A stretch of DNA of 10,689 nucleotides from an uncultured Prevotellaceae bacterium (GTDB taxonomy: Bacteria > Bacteroidota > Bacteroidia > Bacteroidales > Bacteroidaceae): assembly GCA_947306845.1 (NCBI GenBank), contig CAMZHP010000090.1, positions 1 to 10,689 on the forward strand. Reading direction: 5' to 3'. Shown here piece after piece: positions 1 through 6,008 of the stretch (positions are counted from its first letter, which is position 1; every line of letters begins with the position of its first letter). The position numbers and the translations under genes are program-made. Under the pieces are notes generated by a model. That model ran no database searches. It was not told the DNA's origin and was given only the letters and a program-made list of their open reading frames with translations.

Positions 1-434
1 ACAAGCGCCGTACCGACTTCCGGAAGTTTTTCCGTCAGGTGTATAACAGCGGCATCGCCCGCATCAACCTTGAGAAGCGCCATCCCGGCACCTTGAAGCT
101 GGTGCACCTGCTGCCCACCGTGTTCACCGTGGGAGTCATCGCCCTTGTGCTGGTCTCCGCTGTCGGGCGAGCCATGATGCATTACGACGCTTCCAACTGG
201 CGCTCTTGGTACTGGGTGTGCGCCATCCCATGGCTACCCATCCTGCTCTACAGTCTGATCATTCTCATTGACTCCACCATCAAAAACAAGAGTCTGAAAG
301 TGGGACTGCTCTCCGTGCCCGCCGCCTTCGTGCAACTGATGGGCTATGGATTCGGCTTCATCGAGTCGTGGTGGAAACGATGCGTGAGAAAGCAAGATGA
401 GTTCACTGCATTCGAAAAAAACTTTTATAATTAA
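1..434 (+). CDS. Family 2 glycosyltransferase, C-terminal part (5' end outside window)
   Basis: The frame is open to the left edge (first whole codon at 3), so a GTG at 39 is an internal valine, not a start. The visible 143 codons begin KRRTDFRKFFRQ, then NSGIARINLEKRHPGTLK, which I recognise as the segment after the catalytic domain of Bacteroidetes GT-A family 2 glycosyltransferases. Three hydrophobic stretches follow (around LPTVFTVGVIALVLV, then VCAIPWLPILLYSLIIL, then a weaker one near VPAAFVQLMGYGFGF), so the C-terminus is probably membrane-embedded. Such enzymes transfer sugars from nucleotide-sugar donors during glycan synthesis at the inner membrane. The donor, acceptor and catalytic motifs are not visible here. 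The last codon and TAA stop (432-434) lie inside the left arm of an inverted repeat. The family call rests on the tail only. Confidence 0.72.
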   Translation, partial: KRRTDFRKFFRQVYNSGIARINLEKRHPGTLKLVHLLPTVFTVGVIALVLVSAVGRAMMHYDASNWRSWYWVCAIPWLPILLYSLIILIDSTIKNKSLKVGLLSVPAAFVQLMGYGFGFIESWWKRCVRKQDEFTAFEKNFYN

Positions 435-468
435 GAATTAAGAATTAAAAATTAAGAATTATGATTAC
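429..468. repeat. Left arm of 40-bp inverted repeat
   Basis: This arm matches the reverse complement of 951-990 at 37 of 40 positions; the differences are A/G changes at arm positions 1, 15 and 21. The outer part is heptameric (AATTAAG, AATTAAG, AATTAAA, AATTAAG). The inner end, TATGATTAC, is not heptameric yet is also identical in both arms, so this is more than two chance A+T-rich arrays. It overlaps the stop codon of the upstream glycosyltransferase gene. Confidence 0.85.
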
Positions 469-555
469 CTATGCATAAGCAGATTGCTGATGGGGACTAA
501 TGATAATTATTGATATGATTATAATACGATAAACGCTCAATTATCAACTTTTACA

Positions 556-933
556 ATGCTGGAAAGGAAGGAAAATATCATATTAACCAAATCAGAGGAT
601 TTTTCTGACAGAATGGTTCTTCTCTATCAATATTTGATAGAAAAAAAGAACGAGCATATCATTTCCAAGCAAATATATCGTAGTGGCACAAGCATAGGAG
701 CCAACATCGCTGAGAGCAAATTTGCACAAAGCCGTCCTGATTTCATCAACAAACTAAGTATTGCATTGAAAGAGGCAAATGAAACAGAATACTGGCTGAA
801 ACGTCTTTATCACGGTCATTATCTTACCCAATACCAATATGATTCCTTGTTTAATGATATTGATTCCATCATCAAAATATTAACCAAAATCGTCAAAACC
901 CTTAAGGAACAACAAAAGTCACTATTGTCATAA
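556..933 (+). CDS. Four-helix-bundle protein (S23/IVP-like family)
   Basis: This 125-residue protein has the family's usual length and its two signature blocks: RSGTSIGANIAES at about residues 42-54 and DFINKLSIALKEANETEYWL at about 62-81. The family forms a bundle of four antiparallel helices. Members were first noticed as ORFs within 23S rRNA intervening sequences, and relatives are accessory proteins of diversity-generating retroelements. I see no reverse transcriptase, template repeat or rRNA here, so this is a solitary copy. Its cellular function is unknown; nucleic-acid binding is only a family-level suggestion. The C-terminus is lysine-rich (ILTKIVKTLKEQQKS). Codons are clearly more A+T-rich than in neighbouring genes, suggesting separate acquisition. 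The ATG at 556 is the first start that includes the whole first helix. Confidence 0.85.
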   Translation: MLERKENIILTKSEDFSDRMVLLYQYLIEKKNEHIISKQIYRSGTSIGANIAESKFAQSRPDFINKLSIALKEANETEYWLKRLYHGHYLTQYQYDSLFNDIDSIIKILTKIVKTLKEQQKSLLS

Positions 934-950
934 ATGCATCATAAGCAAGA

Positions 951-990
951 GTAATCATAATTCTTAATTCTTAATCCTTAATTCTTAATC
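951..990. repeat. Right arm of 40-bp inverted repeat
   Basis: This is the reverse-complement partner of 429-468 (37/40 matches). On the plus strand it reads as AATTCTT-type heptamers after GTAATCATA. It ends 7 bp before the radC ATG at 998, so any ribosome loading site or promoter close to radC must lie in or across this arm. Confidence 0.85.
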
Positions 991-997
991 CCAAAAG

Positions 998-1681
998 ATG
1001 GAAAAACTCAACATCAACCAATGGGCAGAGGAGGACCGGCCCCGCGAGCGGTTCATGGCCAAAGGGGCACAGGCACTGAGGACAGCCGAACTGCTGGCTA
1101 TCCTCATCGGTTCGGGCACCACAAAGGAAACTGCCGTGGAACTGATGCAGCGCATCCTCAATGACAACGGCAACAGCCTGAAGGCACTCGGACAGAGGAG
1201 TCTGCAGGAACTGACAAGCTACAACGGCATCGGAGAGGCGAAAGCCGTCACTATTCTCGCTGCCTGCGAACTGGGCAAGCGTCGCCAGGAAGAGGAGGTA
1301 AAACGCGAGACCATCAGTTGTGCCAGCGACATCTATGCACTCTTGCACACAAAGATGCAGGACCTCAGCATCGAGCAGGCCTGGATCCTGTTGCTCAACC
1401 AAAATTTCAAGCTTATCAATTCCGTTTGCATCTCAAGCGGCGGCATCAGCGAGACAGCCGTTGACGTCAGGCAAATCATCCGCCACGCCGTACTCAACAA
1501 TGCCACCGTGCTCGCTCTCGCGCACAACCACCCGAGCAACAATACCAAGCCAAGCGCTGATGACGACCGCATCACCCAACGGGTGAAAAAAGCTTGTGAG
1601 ATCATGCGCATCCACTTCCTCGACCACATCATCGTCACCGACGGGAAATACTACTCCTATCAGGAAAATGGAAGACTATAA
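998..1681 (+). CDS. radC: RadC family protein (JAB/MPN metalloprotease-like)
   Basis: The protein has 227 residues, normal for RadC. The N-terminal third includes a helix-hairpin-helix-like segment (YNGIGEAKAVTILAACELGKR, about residues 75-95). The C-terminal half is a JAB1/MPN domain with an intact JAMM zinc-site pattern: HNHPS gives His176 and His178, followed by Ser186 and Asp189, which fits H-x-H-x7-S-x2-D. The family was once linked to DNA repair in E. coli, but that role is disputed, and no substrate is established. The ATG at 998 gives the usual start MEKLNINQWAEEDRPRERF. The gene sits directly after the inverted-repeat cassette, which has separated it from whatever lay upstream. A heptamer array starts just after the TAA stop. 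Confidence 0.93.
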   Translation: MEKLNINQWAEEDRPRERFMAKGAQALRTAELLAILIGSGTTKETAVELMQRILNDNGNSLKALGQRSLQELTSYNGIGEAKAVTILAACELGKRRQEEEVKRETISCASDIYALLHTKMQDLSIEQAWILLLNQNFKLINSVCISSGGISETAVDVRQIIRHAVLNNATVLALAHNHPSNNTKPSADDDRITQRVKKACEIMRIHFLDHIIVTDGKYYSYQENGRL

Positions 1682-1682
1682 A

Positions 1683-1740
1683 AGTGAAGAGTGAAGAGTG
1701 AAGAATGGGGAATGGGGAGTGAAAAGAGTGAAGAGTGGAG
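1683..1740 (+). repeat. Heptamer array downstream of radC
   Basis: Reading from 1683: AGTGAAG three times, AATGGGG twice, AGTGAAA, a two-base AG insertion, AGTGAAG, AGTGGAG. This is eight 7-bp units, purine-rich on the radC sense strand, beginning one base after the stop codon. The remaining 27 bp before the next gene hold a small palindrome, GTATCAGATAC (1742-1752), and A-rich sequence before the ATG. Confidence 0.85.
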
Positions 1741-1767
1741 GGTATCAGATACTAACATAAAAATAAA

Positions 1768-2619
1768 ATGGAAGAATATATTGTCATCAGTCGGAGCAAC
1801 GGGACGACCCGGAGAGGCGACCCCTACTGCTCATTGAAAGTGAAGAATCAGAAGGAAGAAGCGACCATCGCTGTGTGGGATGTCAGACCAGAAGACGAGC
1901 CTAAAGCGGGACAGGTTGTCTCCTTCACCAACATACAGGACAACGACGGCAAGAAGTCGGCCCGAAAGAACGAGATGATACCCGGTGTCATGCCCGACGA
2001 GCAGCACCCACTCTACCGGCTGATGCCACATCCCATCAAAAGGGAAGAATGGGACAGCTGCATCAGACAACTGCTGGCATTCTGCAAGGATGAACAGCTG
2101 AAGGCTTTCATAGAGAAAAATGCGGGGATACTCTTCAAGCCCTACTCCCTCTATCCCGCCGCCACCAACATCCACCATGCCTTCCCCGGGGGACTGCTCA
2201 ACCACACCTACCAGATGCTGCACATGCTTGAGGGGCTCTACCCCTGCATGCCCTACCCTATCAATATCGAGCATTGCATCATTGCCATTCTTTTCCACGA
2301 CTACGGCAAGGTGTATGAATACAAGACTGACGGCGAGACCCTTCCCGACAAATACCTGCTCGGGCATATCTTCATCTCCGCCAACCGGCTTTATATCCAG
2401 CTCAAAGAGCATGGAGTAGAAGAGAGCACCGTCAAGGCCATCGTCCATATCGTGCTCGCCCACCACGGAGAACTGGAGTATGGATCACCCGTGAAGCCCT
2501 GCTCGCAGGAAGCCGTCATTGTGAACATGCTCGACAACCTTTCCGCCAAGACCGATGTGATCGAATTCACCGGCAACATGGAGAGCAGCTTCGCCCTGGG
2601 CACCCATGTGGTGAAATGA
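1768..2619 (+). CDS. OB-fold plus HD-domain protein, YhaM-like 3'-5' exoribonuclease family
   Basis: This 283-residue protein has an N-terminal OB-fold-like part (about residues 1-75; note GTTRRGDPYCSLKVKN and ATIAVWD) and an HD hydrolase domain. Candidate metal ligands are His146 (GGLLNH), His177-Asp178 (FHDYGK), His200 (GHIF), His232/His233 (AHHGE) and Asp256. OB fold followed by HD is the layout of the YhaM exoribonuclease of Firmicutes, which degrades RNA or single-stranded DNA from the 3' end with a divalent metal. The fold and metal site are well supported by the sequence; the nuclease activity is inferred from architecture, and another phosphohydrolase role is possible. It may be co-transcribed with radC, 86 bp upstream, although the repeat array lies between them. 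No strong hairpin follows the TGA stop. Confidence 0.8.
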   Translation: MEEYIVISRSNGTTRRGDPYCSLKVKNQKEEATIAVWDVRPEDEPKAGQVVSFTNIQDNDGKKSARKNEMIPGVMPDEQHPLYRLMPHPIKREEWDSCIRQLLAFCKDEQLKAFIEKNAGILFKPYSLYPAATNIHHAFPGGLLNHTYQMLHMLEGLYPCMPYPINIEHCIIAILFHDYGKVYEYKTDGETLPDKYLLGHIFISANRLYIQLKEHGVEESTVKAIVHIVLAHHGELEYGSPVKPCSQEAVIVNMLDNLSAKTDVIEFTGNMESSFALGTHVVK

Positions 2620-2724
2620 GCAAATCAGGCTTATGCCAAACATTCGAAAACTTGAAATGCGAGAAAAATCCATAAAAAAATGAACAAAAGACGGATGGCA
2701 TGCATGGTTTTCAACTTTTTTTGC

Positions 2725-2732
2725 TACATTTG
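2725..2732 (+). promoter_or_regulatory. Putative Bacteroidetes -7 element before the phosphoribosyltransferase gene
   Basis: TACATTTG matches TAnnTTTG exactly. No exact TTTG lies at the expected 19-21 bp upstream, so the -33 half is weak. It lies 78 bp before the ATG at 2811, within an otherwise featureless 191-bp spacer (2620-2810), and would serve the three-gene unit that follows. Confidence 0.5.
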
Positions 2733-2810
2733 TCGGGAATCCTTGCCACAGACATGTGATGCAGGTGCCTGATTCAACCATCAAACGTCAAACAGATAAA
2801 AAACAAGCCG

Positions 2811-3437
2811 ATGAACGACGAATCCCATTCCAAGCAGACGCAGGAAACAACGCTGGCCACTTGCACCGCCTCCTGGCCCCAACTCAGCAGCGGCATCCGC
2901 TACAAGCATTTGGTAGACTATTACTCCTACAATGCCTTTGGCGCCTACAGCCTTTCCAATGAGGAGTGGGACAACCGCGACATGATCCATAATTTCAAGA
3001 ACAACTCCGAGCTCACGGATCCCATCTCGCACCTCAACGCCATGAACAAGGCCATCGACCTGCTCCTGGCCCTGCTGCGCGACACTTTCGGAGACCTGCT
3101 GCCCCAACTCACGCTGGTCTGCATCCCCGCTTCGACAGCAGAGAAGACCGCCGCCCGGTTTGAAGAATTTGCCAAGCTAGTGTGCGAAAAGACAGGAATG
3201 GCCAACGGTTATACTCACATCACCGTGGTGGCCGACCAAGAATACCTGAGCGGTTCCCACCTGCCACAGTATGACATCGACACAGATTTCTTCGCCAACC
3301 GCCCGGTGCTGCTCTTTGACGATATCATGGCCACCGGCGGAAGCGTGAACAAGTTTGCCGCACACATGGACGAAACAGGAGCACAAGTCATCGCCGCCGT
3401 GGTGCTGGGCAAGGCCGTTCCACGCAAACAAGAATAA
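2811..3437 (+). CDS. Type I phosphoribosyltransferase-like protein
   Basis: The 208-residue protein contains a clear PRPP-binding motif, VLLFDDIMATGGSV (about residues 166-179), with the acidic pair Asp170-Asp171 expected to contact the ribose of PRPP. A hydrophobic strand, LTLVCIPAST (about 101-110), matches the core strand and loop before it in this fold. The rest does not resemble the purine or pyrimidine salvage enzymes I know. The spacing recalls ComF-type proteins, but the N-terminal cysteine zinc ribbon of ComF is missing. The substrate is unknown and could be a nucleobase, or the fold could be used for PRPP sensing. It heads a compact unit with the Fe-S assembly gene (22-bp gap) and lpxH. 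An alternative start further in is possible, since the first 25 residues look unstructured. Confidence 0.78.
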   Translation: MNDESHSKQTQETTLATCTASWPQLSSGIRYKHLVDYYSYNAFGAYSLSNEEWDNRDMIHNFKNNSELTDPISHLNAMNKAIDLLLALLRDTFGDLLPQLTLVCIPASTAEKTAARFEEFAKLVCEKTGMANGYTHITVVADQEYLSGSHLPQYDIDTDFFANRPVLLFDDIMATGGSVNKFAAHMDETGAQVIAAVVLGKAVPRKQE

Positions 3438-3459
3438 CACCAACCCTCAACAGTGACCC

Positions 3460-3780
3460 ATGACCCAAGAAGAGAAATTCGCCCTGGAAGGCAAAATCGT
3501 CGACGTGCTGCGCACGGTCTTCGATCCTGAGATACCCGTCAACATCTATGACCTGGGCCTGATTTACCGTGTGGAGGTGAGTGACGACGGTGCCCTCGAC
3601 ATCGACATGACACTCACGGCTCCCACATGCCCCGCCGCAGACTTCATCCTCGAGGATGTGCGGCAGAAAGTAGAGACAGTGGAAGGAGTGACTTCTGCCA
3701 ACGTACAACTGGTGTTTGAACCCATCTGGGACCAAAGCATGATGAGCGAGGAGGCCCGTTTGGAATTAGGCTTAGACTGA
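3460..3780 (+). CDS. SufT/MIP18-family (DUF59) iron-sulfur assembly protein
   Basis: At 106 residues this is a stand-alone MIP18 domain. It has the family's N-terminal signature, DPEIPVNIYDLGLIY (about residues 22-36), and the conserved cysteine in TLTAPTCPAAD (Cys57). The end, FEPIWDQSMMSEEARLELGL, is also typical of SufT/PaaD-type proteins. Relatives help mature Fe-S proteins: SufT supports Fe-S maturation in Staphylococcus and MIP18 acts in the eukaryotic cytosolic pathway. A role in loading or carrying Fe-S clusters in the cytoplasm is likely by homology; no target is indicated. Gaps of 22 bp upstream and 8 bp downstream to lpxH suggest one transcript. Confidence 0.9.
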   Translation: MTQEEKFALEGKIVDVLRTVFDPEIPVNIYDLGLIYRVEVSDDGALDIDMTLTAPTCPAADFILEDVRQKVETVEGVTSANVQLVFEPIWDQSMMSEEARLELGLD

Positions 3781-3788
3781 GACACGCC

Positions 3789-4556
3789 ATGGCAAAAAAC
3801 GTGTACTTCCTCTCTGACGCCCACCTGGGCTCGCTCGCCATTCCCCACAAGCGCACCCAGGAGCGCCGGCTTGTGCGCTTTCTCGACAGCATCAAACACA
3901 AGGCTGCCGCCATCTACCTGCTGGGCGACATGTTTGACTTTTGGAACGAATACCGCTATGTAGTGCCCAAAGGCTACACGCGTTTCCTTGGAAAGATTTC
4001 CGAGCTCACCGACATGGGTGTGGAGGTGCATTTCTTCACTGGCAATCACGACCTGTGGACATACGGATATCTGGAAGAGGAATGCGGCATGATCGTCCAT
4101 CGCAAGCCTGTCACCACAGAGATCTACGGCAAGCTGTTTTTCATTGCTCATGGCGACGGCTTGGGTGACCCCGACAAGAAGTTCAAGTTTCTCAAGTGGA
4201 TGTTTCACAACCGCACATGTCAGCGGCTGCTCAACGCCTTCCATCCTCGGTGGGGCATGTGGCTGGGACTCAACTGGGCCAAGCACAGCCGCCTGAAGCA
4301 CGCTGACGGGAAGGAACCGCCGTATATGGGAGAAAACCGCGAGCATCTGGTGCTCTTCACTAAGGATTATATCAAGAGCCATCCCAACATCGACTATTTC
4401 ATCTACGGCCACCGCCACATCGAGCTCGACCTGATGCTATCGCGCAAGTCGCGCATGATGATCATCGGCGACTGGATTTGGCAGTTCACCTATGTCGTCT
4501 ATGACGGCGAGCACATCTTCCTGGAGGAGTATGTAGAGGGCGAAAGCCAACCGTGA
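3789..4556 (+). CDS. lpxH: UDP-2,3-diacylglucosamine diphosphatase (LpxH-type)
   Basis: This enzyme cleaves UDP-2,3-diacylglucosamine to lipid X and UMP, the fourth step of lipid A synthesis, at the inner face of the inner membrane. The 255-residue protein carries the full calcineurin-like metallophosphatase set: Asp10 and His12 (SDAHLGS), Asp47 (LLGDMFDFW), Asn86-His87-Asp88 (GNHD), His121 (AHGDGLG) and His208 with His210 (YGHRH). The FDFWNEY segment and the insertion around residues 130-185 fit LpxH rather than a generic phosphoesterase. Its presence implies a lipid-A-containing outer membrane. It ends the plus-strand unit. The TGA stop is followed at once by an in-frame TAA, then a heptamer array. 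Confidence 0.93.
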   Translation: MAKNVYFLSDAHLGSLAIPHKRTQERRLVRFLDSIKHKAAAIYLLGDMFDFWNEYRYVVPKGYTRFLGKISELTDMGVEVHFFTGNHDLWTYGYLEEECGMIVHRKPVTTEIYGKLFFIAHGDGLGDPDKKFKFLKWMFHNRTCQRLLNAFHPRWGMWLGLNWAKHSRLKHADGKEPPYMGENREHLVLFTKDYIKSHPNIDYFIYGHRHIELDLMLSRKSRMMIIGDWIWQFTYVVYDGEHIFLEEYVEGESQP

Positions 4557-4560
4557 TAAA

Positions 4561-4626
4561 ATTGAAAATTGAAAATTGAAAATTGAAAATTGAAGATTGA
4601 AGATTGAAGATTGAAGATTGAAGATT
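4561..4626 (+). repeat. Heptamer array downstream of lpxH
   Basis: Four ATTGAAA units are followed by five ATTGAAG units and a partial ATT, in perfect 7-bp register. The switch from A to G at the last unit position is clean, suggesting two rounds of unit expansion. The array starts four bases after the lpxH TGA and is purine-rich on the lpxH sense strand. Confidence 0.95.
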
Positions 4627-4639
4627 AGTTTCTCCGTAT

Positions 4640-4658
4640 GTTGCGTTTCCGACGCAAC
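4640..4658. other. Perfect 7-bp palindromic hairpin
   Basis: GTTGCGT (4640-4646) pairs with ACGCAAC (4652-4658) around a TTCCG loop. No T-run follows on either strand, so it is not a classic terminator. It could protect the lpxH mRNA 3' end or be a REP-like extragenic palindrome. Confidence 0.6.
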
Positions 4659-4680
4659 CCCTATAAAAGGACTATTGTCT

Positions 4681-4728
4681 AAACTCCCAATCTTCTAAAC
4701 TCCTAAACTCCCAATCTCCTATACTCCC
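4681..4728 (-). repeat. Octamer array downstream of ackA
   Basis: There are six 8-bp units on the plus strand: AAACTCCC, AATCTTCT, AAACTCCT, AAACTCCC, AATCTCCT, ATACTCCC. The purine-rich strand is the minus strand, the sense strand of ackA, whose transcript would reach it after the adjoining hairpin. It mirrors the heptamer arrays but with an 8-bp period. Confidence 0.85.
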
Positions 4729-4773
4729 AATAAGTAAGAGCCGGATTCGCTATGAATCCGGCTCTTACTTATT
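4729..4773. terminator. Long perfect hairpin between convergent lpxH and ackA
   Basis: A perfect 20-bp stem (4729-4748 with 4754-4773) encloses a GCTAT loop. The loop-proximal part is G+C-rich (AGAGCCGGATTC) and the base is A+T-rich (AATAAGTA). It lies 12 bp past the ackA stop, which suits a 3'-end structure for the minus strand, and could also stop plus-strand readthrough. No long T-run follows on either side, so the call rests on position and stem strength. Confidence 0.7.
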
Positions 4774-4785
4774 CTCATGATTGCA

Positions 4786-5976
4786 TCAGAGCAAGTCCAT
4801 GGTGTCGGTGGCAATCATCAGCTCCTCATCGGTGGGGATGACACAGACGGTCACCTTGGAGTCATCAGCAGAGATGATGGCCTCCTCACCACGGGTCTTG
4901 TTCTTCTCGGCATCGAACTTCACGCCGAGGAACTCCATGTCGCGGCACACCTGCTCGCGCATGTCCATCTGATTCTCACCAACACCTGCTGTGAACACGA
5001 TGATATCGACACCGCCCATGGCAGCCGCGTAGGCACCGATATATTTCTTGATGCGATAGAAATACATGTCGAGAGCCAACTGGGCACGCTCATTGCCCTC
5101 CTTGGCGGCACTCTCCACGTCGCGCATGTCGCTGCTTCCCTCGGTGATGCCGAACACGCCGCTCTGCTTGTTGAGCAGATTGGACATGCCATCGGGATCA
5201 AGGTCGAGCTTCTTCTCAAGGAAGGTGATGGCACCGCCGTCAATGTCGCCACTGCGGGTGCCCATCATCAGGCCCTCCAGCGGAGTAAGACCCATCGTGG
5301 TGTCAATGCACTGGCCGTCCTTCACAGCAGCGATGGAACCGCCGTTGCCTATATGGCAGGTGATGATGCGCTTGCCCTTCGGGTTGACATCCAGGAACTC
5401 ACAGACACGCTGCGACACATAGCGGTGACTGGTGCCGTGGAAGCCATAGCGACGCACGCCAAACTGCTTGTAAAGACGATAGGGAATGGCATACATGAAG
5501 GCTTTCTTGGGCATTGTCTGGTGGAAAGCTGTATCGAACACGCCTACCTGAGGCAGATTAGGCATCAGTTCACTCACGGCACGCACACCTTTCAGGTTGG
5601 CGGGGTTGTGCAGCGGAGCCAGGTCGATGCATGCCTCAAAAGCCTCTAGCACCTCATCGGTGAGCAGCACGCTCTTGTTGAATTTCTCTCCGCCGTGCAC
5701 CATGCGATGTCCCACGGCATCAATCTCATCCAGGCTCTTGATTGCCCCAATCTCGGGGTCGGTCAGCAGCGAGAAGATGAATTTCACTCCCTCAGTGTGC
5801 TCTGGGATGTCGTGCATCACAGTGCGCTTCTCACCATCGGGCATTTTCACTTTCACGAAAGAGCCATCTTGGCCCACACGCTCAGCACCGCCCGAGGCCA
5901 TCACCTCTTTGGTGTCCATGTCATAGAGAGCATACTTGATTGACGACGATCCGCAATTCAAAACCAAAATTTTCAT
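4786..5976 (-). CDS. ackA: Acetate kinase
   Basis: This enzyme converts acetyl phosphate and ADP to acetate and ATP, the ATP-yielding last step of acetate fermentation in the cytoplasm. The 396-residue length is standard. Residues at the positions known from the Methanosarcina enzyme are present: Asn7 and Ser10 (LNCGSSSIKY), Arg91 (GHRMVHGG), Asp148 (FDTAFHQT), His180 (GFHGTSH), Arg241 (MGTRSGD) and Glu384 (TDEE). It lies 32 bp after pta, and no promoter-like TAnnTTTG is seen in that gap, so it is probably co-transcribed with pta. A strong hairpin follows the stop. Nothing in the protein looks unusual. Confidence 0.98.
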   Translation of the reverse strand: MKILVLNCGSSSIKYALYDMDTKEVMASGGAERVGQDGSFVKVKMPDGEKRTVMHDIPEHTEGVKFIFSLLTDPEIGAIKSLDEIDAVGHRMVHGGEKFNKSVLLTDEVLEAFEACIDLAPLHNPANLKGVRAVSELMPNLPQVGVFDTAFHQTMPKKAFMYAIPYRLYKQFGVRRYGFHGTSHRYVSQRVCEFLDVNPKGKRIITCHIGNGGSIAAVKDGQCIDTTMGLTPLEGLMMGTRSGDIDGGAITFLEKKLDLDPDGMSNLLNKQSGVFGITEGSSDMRDVESAAKEGNERAQLALDMYFYRIKKYIGAYAAAMGGVDIIVFTAGVGENQMDMREQVCRDMEFLGVKFDAEKNKTRGEEAIISADDSKVTVCVIPTDEELMIATDTMDLL

Positions 5977-6008
5977 CTTACATCATTTATTTATTTGACA
6001 TTCTTCAC

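Larger units (their letters stand above)
429..990. mobile_element. Putative inverted-repeat-bounded cassette carrying one small gene
   Basis: A 562-bp A+T-rich segment begins and ends with near-identical 40-bp inverted arms and holds one gene (556-933). It lies between more G+C-rich genes, its outer edges touching the glycosyltransferase stop on the left and sitting 7 bp before the radC start on the right. I see no transposase and no obvious target-site duplication (left flank ends CTTTTAT, right flank begins CCAAAAG). It could be a non-autonomous element moved in trans, or a gene that happens to lie between two inverted low-complexity arrays. The geometry is seen; mobility is inferred. Confidence 0.4.

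Noticed and set aside
39..434. Complete small membrane protein starting at a GTG at 39
   Set aside because: The frame stays open to the window edge, and the residues before 39 (KRRTDFRKFFRQ) continue the glycosyltransferase family pattern.
429..990. Diversity-generating retroelement, suggested by the four-helix-bundle protein
   Set aside because: No reverse transcriptase, no template/variable repeat pair and no target protein are present in or near the cassette.
3564..4418. Long open frame on the minus strand opposite the SufT-like gene and lpxH
   Set aside because: It overlaps two genes with intact catalytic motifs, and its translation shows no recognisable domain. It is an antisense artefact of G+C-rich codon use.
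4777..5649. 290-codon open frame on the plus strand opposite ackA
   Set aside because: ackA is certain on the minus strand. The antisense product is rich in His, Leu and Gly, as expected from reversed codons, with no family signature.
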